15,774 nt of DNA from Acidimicrobiaceae bacterium (lineage in GTDB: Bacteria; Actinomycetota; Acidimicrobiia; Acidimicrobiales; Acidimicrobiaceae). Positions within the stretch are counted from its first letter, which is position 1. Each line of letters opens with the position of its first letter. The translations under genes were made by a program, and so were the position numbers. The stretch spans positions 1 to 15,774 of the forward strand of contig JABEUP010000202.1 in NCBI GenBank assembly GCA_013044365.1. The letters are read 5' to 3'. A model generated the notes under the pieces. That model did no database searches and was not told the DNA's origin. It saw nothing but the letters and a program-made list of their open reading frames with translations. Of this stretch, positions 14,723-15,774 are shown in pieces.

Positions 14723-15463
14723 TTACGGTTGCTGATTCGGGTTCGTCGTTTCCTCCTGTTCGCCATTTTCATCGTTTTCTATTTTGGTGTCTGTAATGGC
14801 TGCGCCGCTTATCCATTTGAGAGTCTCGTAGCAGATCGATGGGTGAAATCTCCAGGCAATCAATTGTTTCTCGATTGCGGAGCTGTCATGTCCCAATTTT
14901 GAGAGGGTGAGCGCCAAGGAGCGTGCTCGGGTTTTGGTTGCCATTAGGGCGTTTTCGGAGCCGCCCTCTGCCTCTTTGCCATGCAATTCCTGCATTACTT
15001 GGGGCAGTCTGACTATGTATCTTTGTGGTAAGGGTGGCAGCTTCAGGCGCACTGAAACTGCTCCGGATGGCATGATGCGGGCCAACTCAAATAGAAGTAA
15101 CCGGTTGAGCGTCTTCTGGATCGAGGACTGCTTATTGATATTTGGGCCGAGACCGAGCATTATCGAGAGGTCCTGCAAGCCAATTAAAAATCCGTATTGT
15201 TCATTTTCGAGCCTTTGGGTTATGCGTCTGGCGAGAAAGACCGTGGATGGACCCAGAAACGGTAGCCAGAATTGCTCGACGTAACTTGATCTTGGATCGA
15301 ATCCGAGCGATTCGATATTCACATCTCTCCAACCTGTGAAGCGTACCGTCGATTGGAATTCCCAAAGCTGGTGTTTTTTAGTTGTGGCGAAATAGGTTTG
15401 GCCATATGAATCTGATGTATCGTCGTCCGGCCGGTCACCACTGTCGCAACCACTAATTAACAT
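14723..15463 (-). CDS. Unrecognised protein, possibly winged-helix, probably an actinobacterial family
   Basis: A 246-residue protein whose function I do not recognise. The N-terminus (1-30) is polar and acidic. The core includes YVEQFWLPFLGPSTVFLARR (61-80), which I vaguely recall from conserved actinobacterial hypothetical proteins. Next comes a segment that reads like a winged helix: a helix ending LSIMLGLG (99-106), a second helix KQSSIQKTLNRLLLF (111-125), then two strand-like stretches to about 152. Residues 172-222 are helical, and the tail from about 228 is acidic and polar (ENDENGEQEE). GGGG lies about eight bases before the ATG. MLISGC resembles a lipobox, but no hydrophobic stretch precedes it, so a cytoplasmic protein is more likely. 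It converges on pepA across the 77-bp repeat. A DNA-binding role is a guess from predicted shape only. Confidence 0.7.
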   Translation of the reverse strand: MLISGCDSGDRPDDDTSDSYGQTYFATTKKHQLWEFQSTVRFTGWRDVNIESLGFDPRSSYVEQFWLPFLGPSTVFLARRITQRLENEQYGFLIGLQDLSIMLGLGPNINKQSSIQKTLNRLLLFELARIMPSGAVSVRLKLPPLPQRYIVRLPQVMQELHGKEAEGGSENALMATKTRARSLALTLSKLGHDSSAIEKQLIAWRFHPSICYETLKWISGAAITDTKIENDENGEQEETTNPNQQP

Positions 15464-15774
15464 AGTTTATCCCCCTGTTTGTTGTTAGGTTCTCATCGGA
15501 GAAGCCGTGATCAGTGTGTCAAATTCTCTGGGATTTGTAAAGGGTAAATTTGGTCGGTGACTCTCCGTATTCAATAAGCCTCTGACCTAGTCAATTGTTT
15601 GTTGCTATTTAGTCGAAGAGTGGTTTTTATTAAAATGCGTTGAAGTGAAACTGTGATGATTGTTGTCTCCGCCCCATTCTCGAGGATGATGAGACTTCAT
15701 TCGAAGTGGGATAGCCAATTGCAATCGCGCCAATAGGTTGAAAATTATTGGGGATGCCAAAAGATTGTTTGATT
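15464..15774. other. Non-coding stretch upstream of the last gene
   Basis: AT-rich, with no convincing gene on either strand. A 27-codon frame (GTG 15653 to TAG 15736, +) lacks a ribosome binding site. A consensus TTGACA lies on the - strand at 15522-15517, but I see no good -10 at usual spacing. ACTTC-ATTC-GAAGT (15694-15707) is a perfect short palindrome, and TGTTTGTTG occurs twice (15476-15484 and 15596-15604). It most likely holds the promoter region of the - strand gene and the end of whatever lies beyond the window. Confidence 0.5.

Noticed and set aside
15434..15463. Lipoprotein signal (MLISGC) at the start of the last gene
   Set aside because: The cysteine is residue 6 and no charged or hydrophobic segment precedes it, so signal peptidase II processing is not credible.
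15653..15736. 27-codon small open frame on the + strand
   Set aside because: It has no ribosome binding site and no recognisable sequence; frames of this length are expected by chance.
15681..15774. tRNA-like or small RNA gene near the right edge
   Set aside because: There are short palindromes, but no acceptor stem, no T-loop sequence and no cloverleaf could be formed.
1..15774. CRISPR array, insertion sequence, phage or defence genes
   Set aside because: No regularly spaced repeats, transposase, integrase, toxin-antitoxin or nuclease-helicase cluster was found; gene content is housekeeping plus one transport operon.

Overview
The window looks like an ordinary chromosomal stretch of a bacterium, probably an actinobacterium. 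The main support is the E2 (lipoylated acyltransferase) / LipB / LipA / leucyl aminopeptidase neighbourhood, which resembles the dlaT-lipB-lipA-pepB region of mycobacteria. The C-terminal sequence of MetH and the family of the last hypothetical protein point the same way. Base composition is near 50% GC by eye, with frequent GTG and TTG starts, so a moderate-GC lineage such as the class Acidimicrobiia is my guess. That placement is inference.

Left part (1-2971, + strand). A short unresolved open frame is followed by a promoter with a perfect inverted repeat at its predicted start point. Behind it is a tight operon: a TSUP (TauE/SafE) exporter, a DUF1634 membrane protein overlapping it by one base, and a GntR/UTRA repressor three bases further on. 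A DEDDh exonuclease follows and ends at a hairpin. The likely logic is an export module repressed by its own GntR protein.

Central part (3133-8983, + strand). This is a lipoate-centred operon: dihydrolipoamide dehydrogenase (E3), a 2-oxoacid dehydrogenase E2 overlapping it by 8 bases, a LipB-LipA protein fused in one reading frame, and an M24B aminopeptidase. The fused enzyme carries both steps that put lipoate on the E2 lipoyl lysine (octanoyl transfer, then sulfur insertion), and E3 reoxidises that lipoyl group. No E1 is present. The E3 gene has an unusual start region: a strong ribosome binding site is placed for an ACG codon, not for the only canonical start (GTG).

Right part (8990-15774). 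A full-length cobalamin-dependent methionine synthase (metH, - strand) converges on the aminopeptidase and diverges from a PduO-type cob(I)alamin adenosyltransferase, so two B12-linked genes share one short intergenic region. Leucyl aminopeptidase PepA follows on the + strand. A 77-bp imperfect inverted repeat separates it from a convergent, unrecognised, possibly winged-helix protein on the - strand. The last 311 bases hold no convincing gene.

Most of the window is housekeeping. I did not find a clearly new defence or mobile system. The items most worth a second look are the LipB-LipA fusion, the apparent ACG start of lpd, and the palindromic operator in front of the TSUP-DUF1634-GntR operon.
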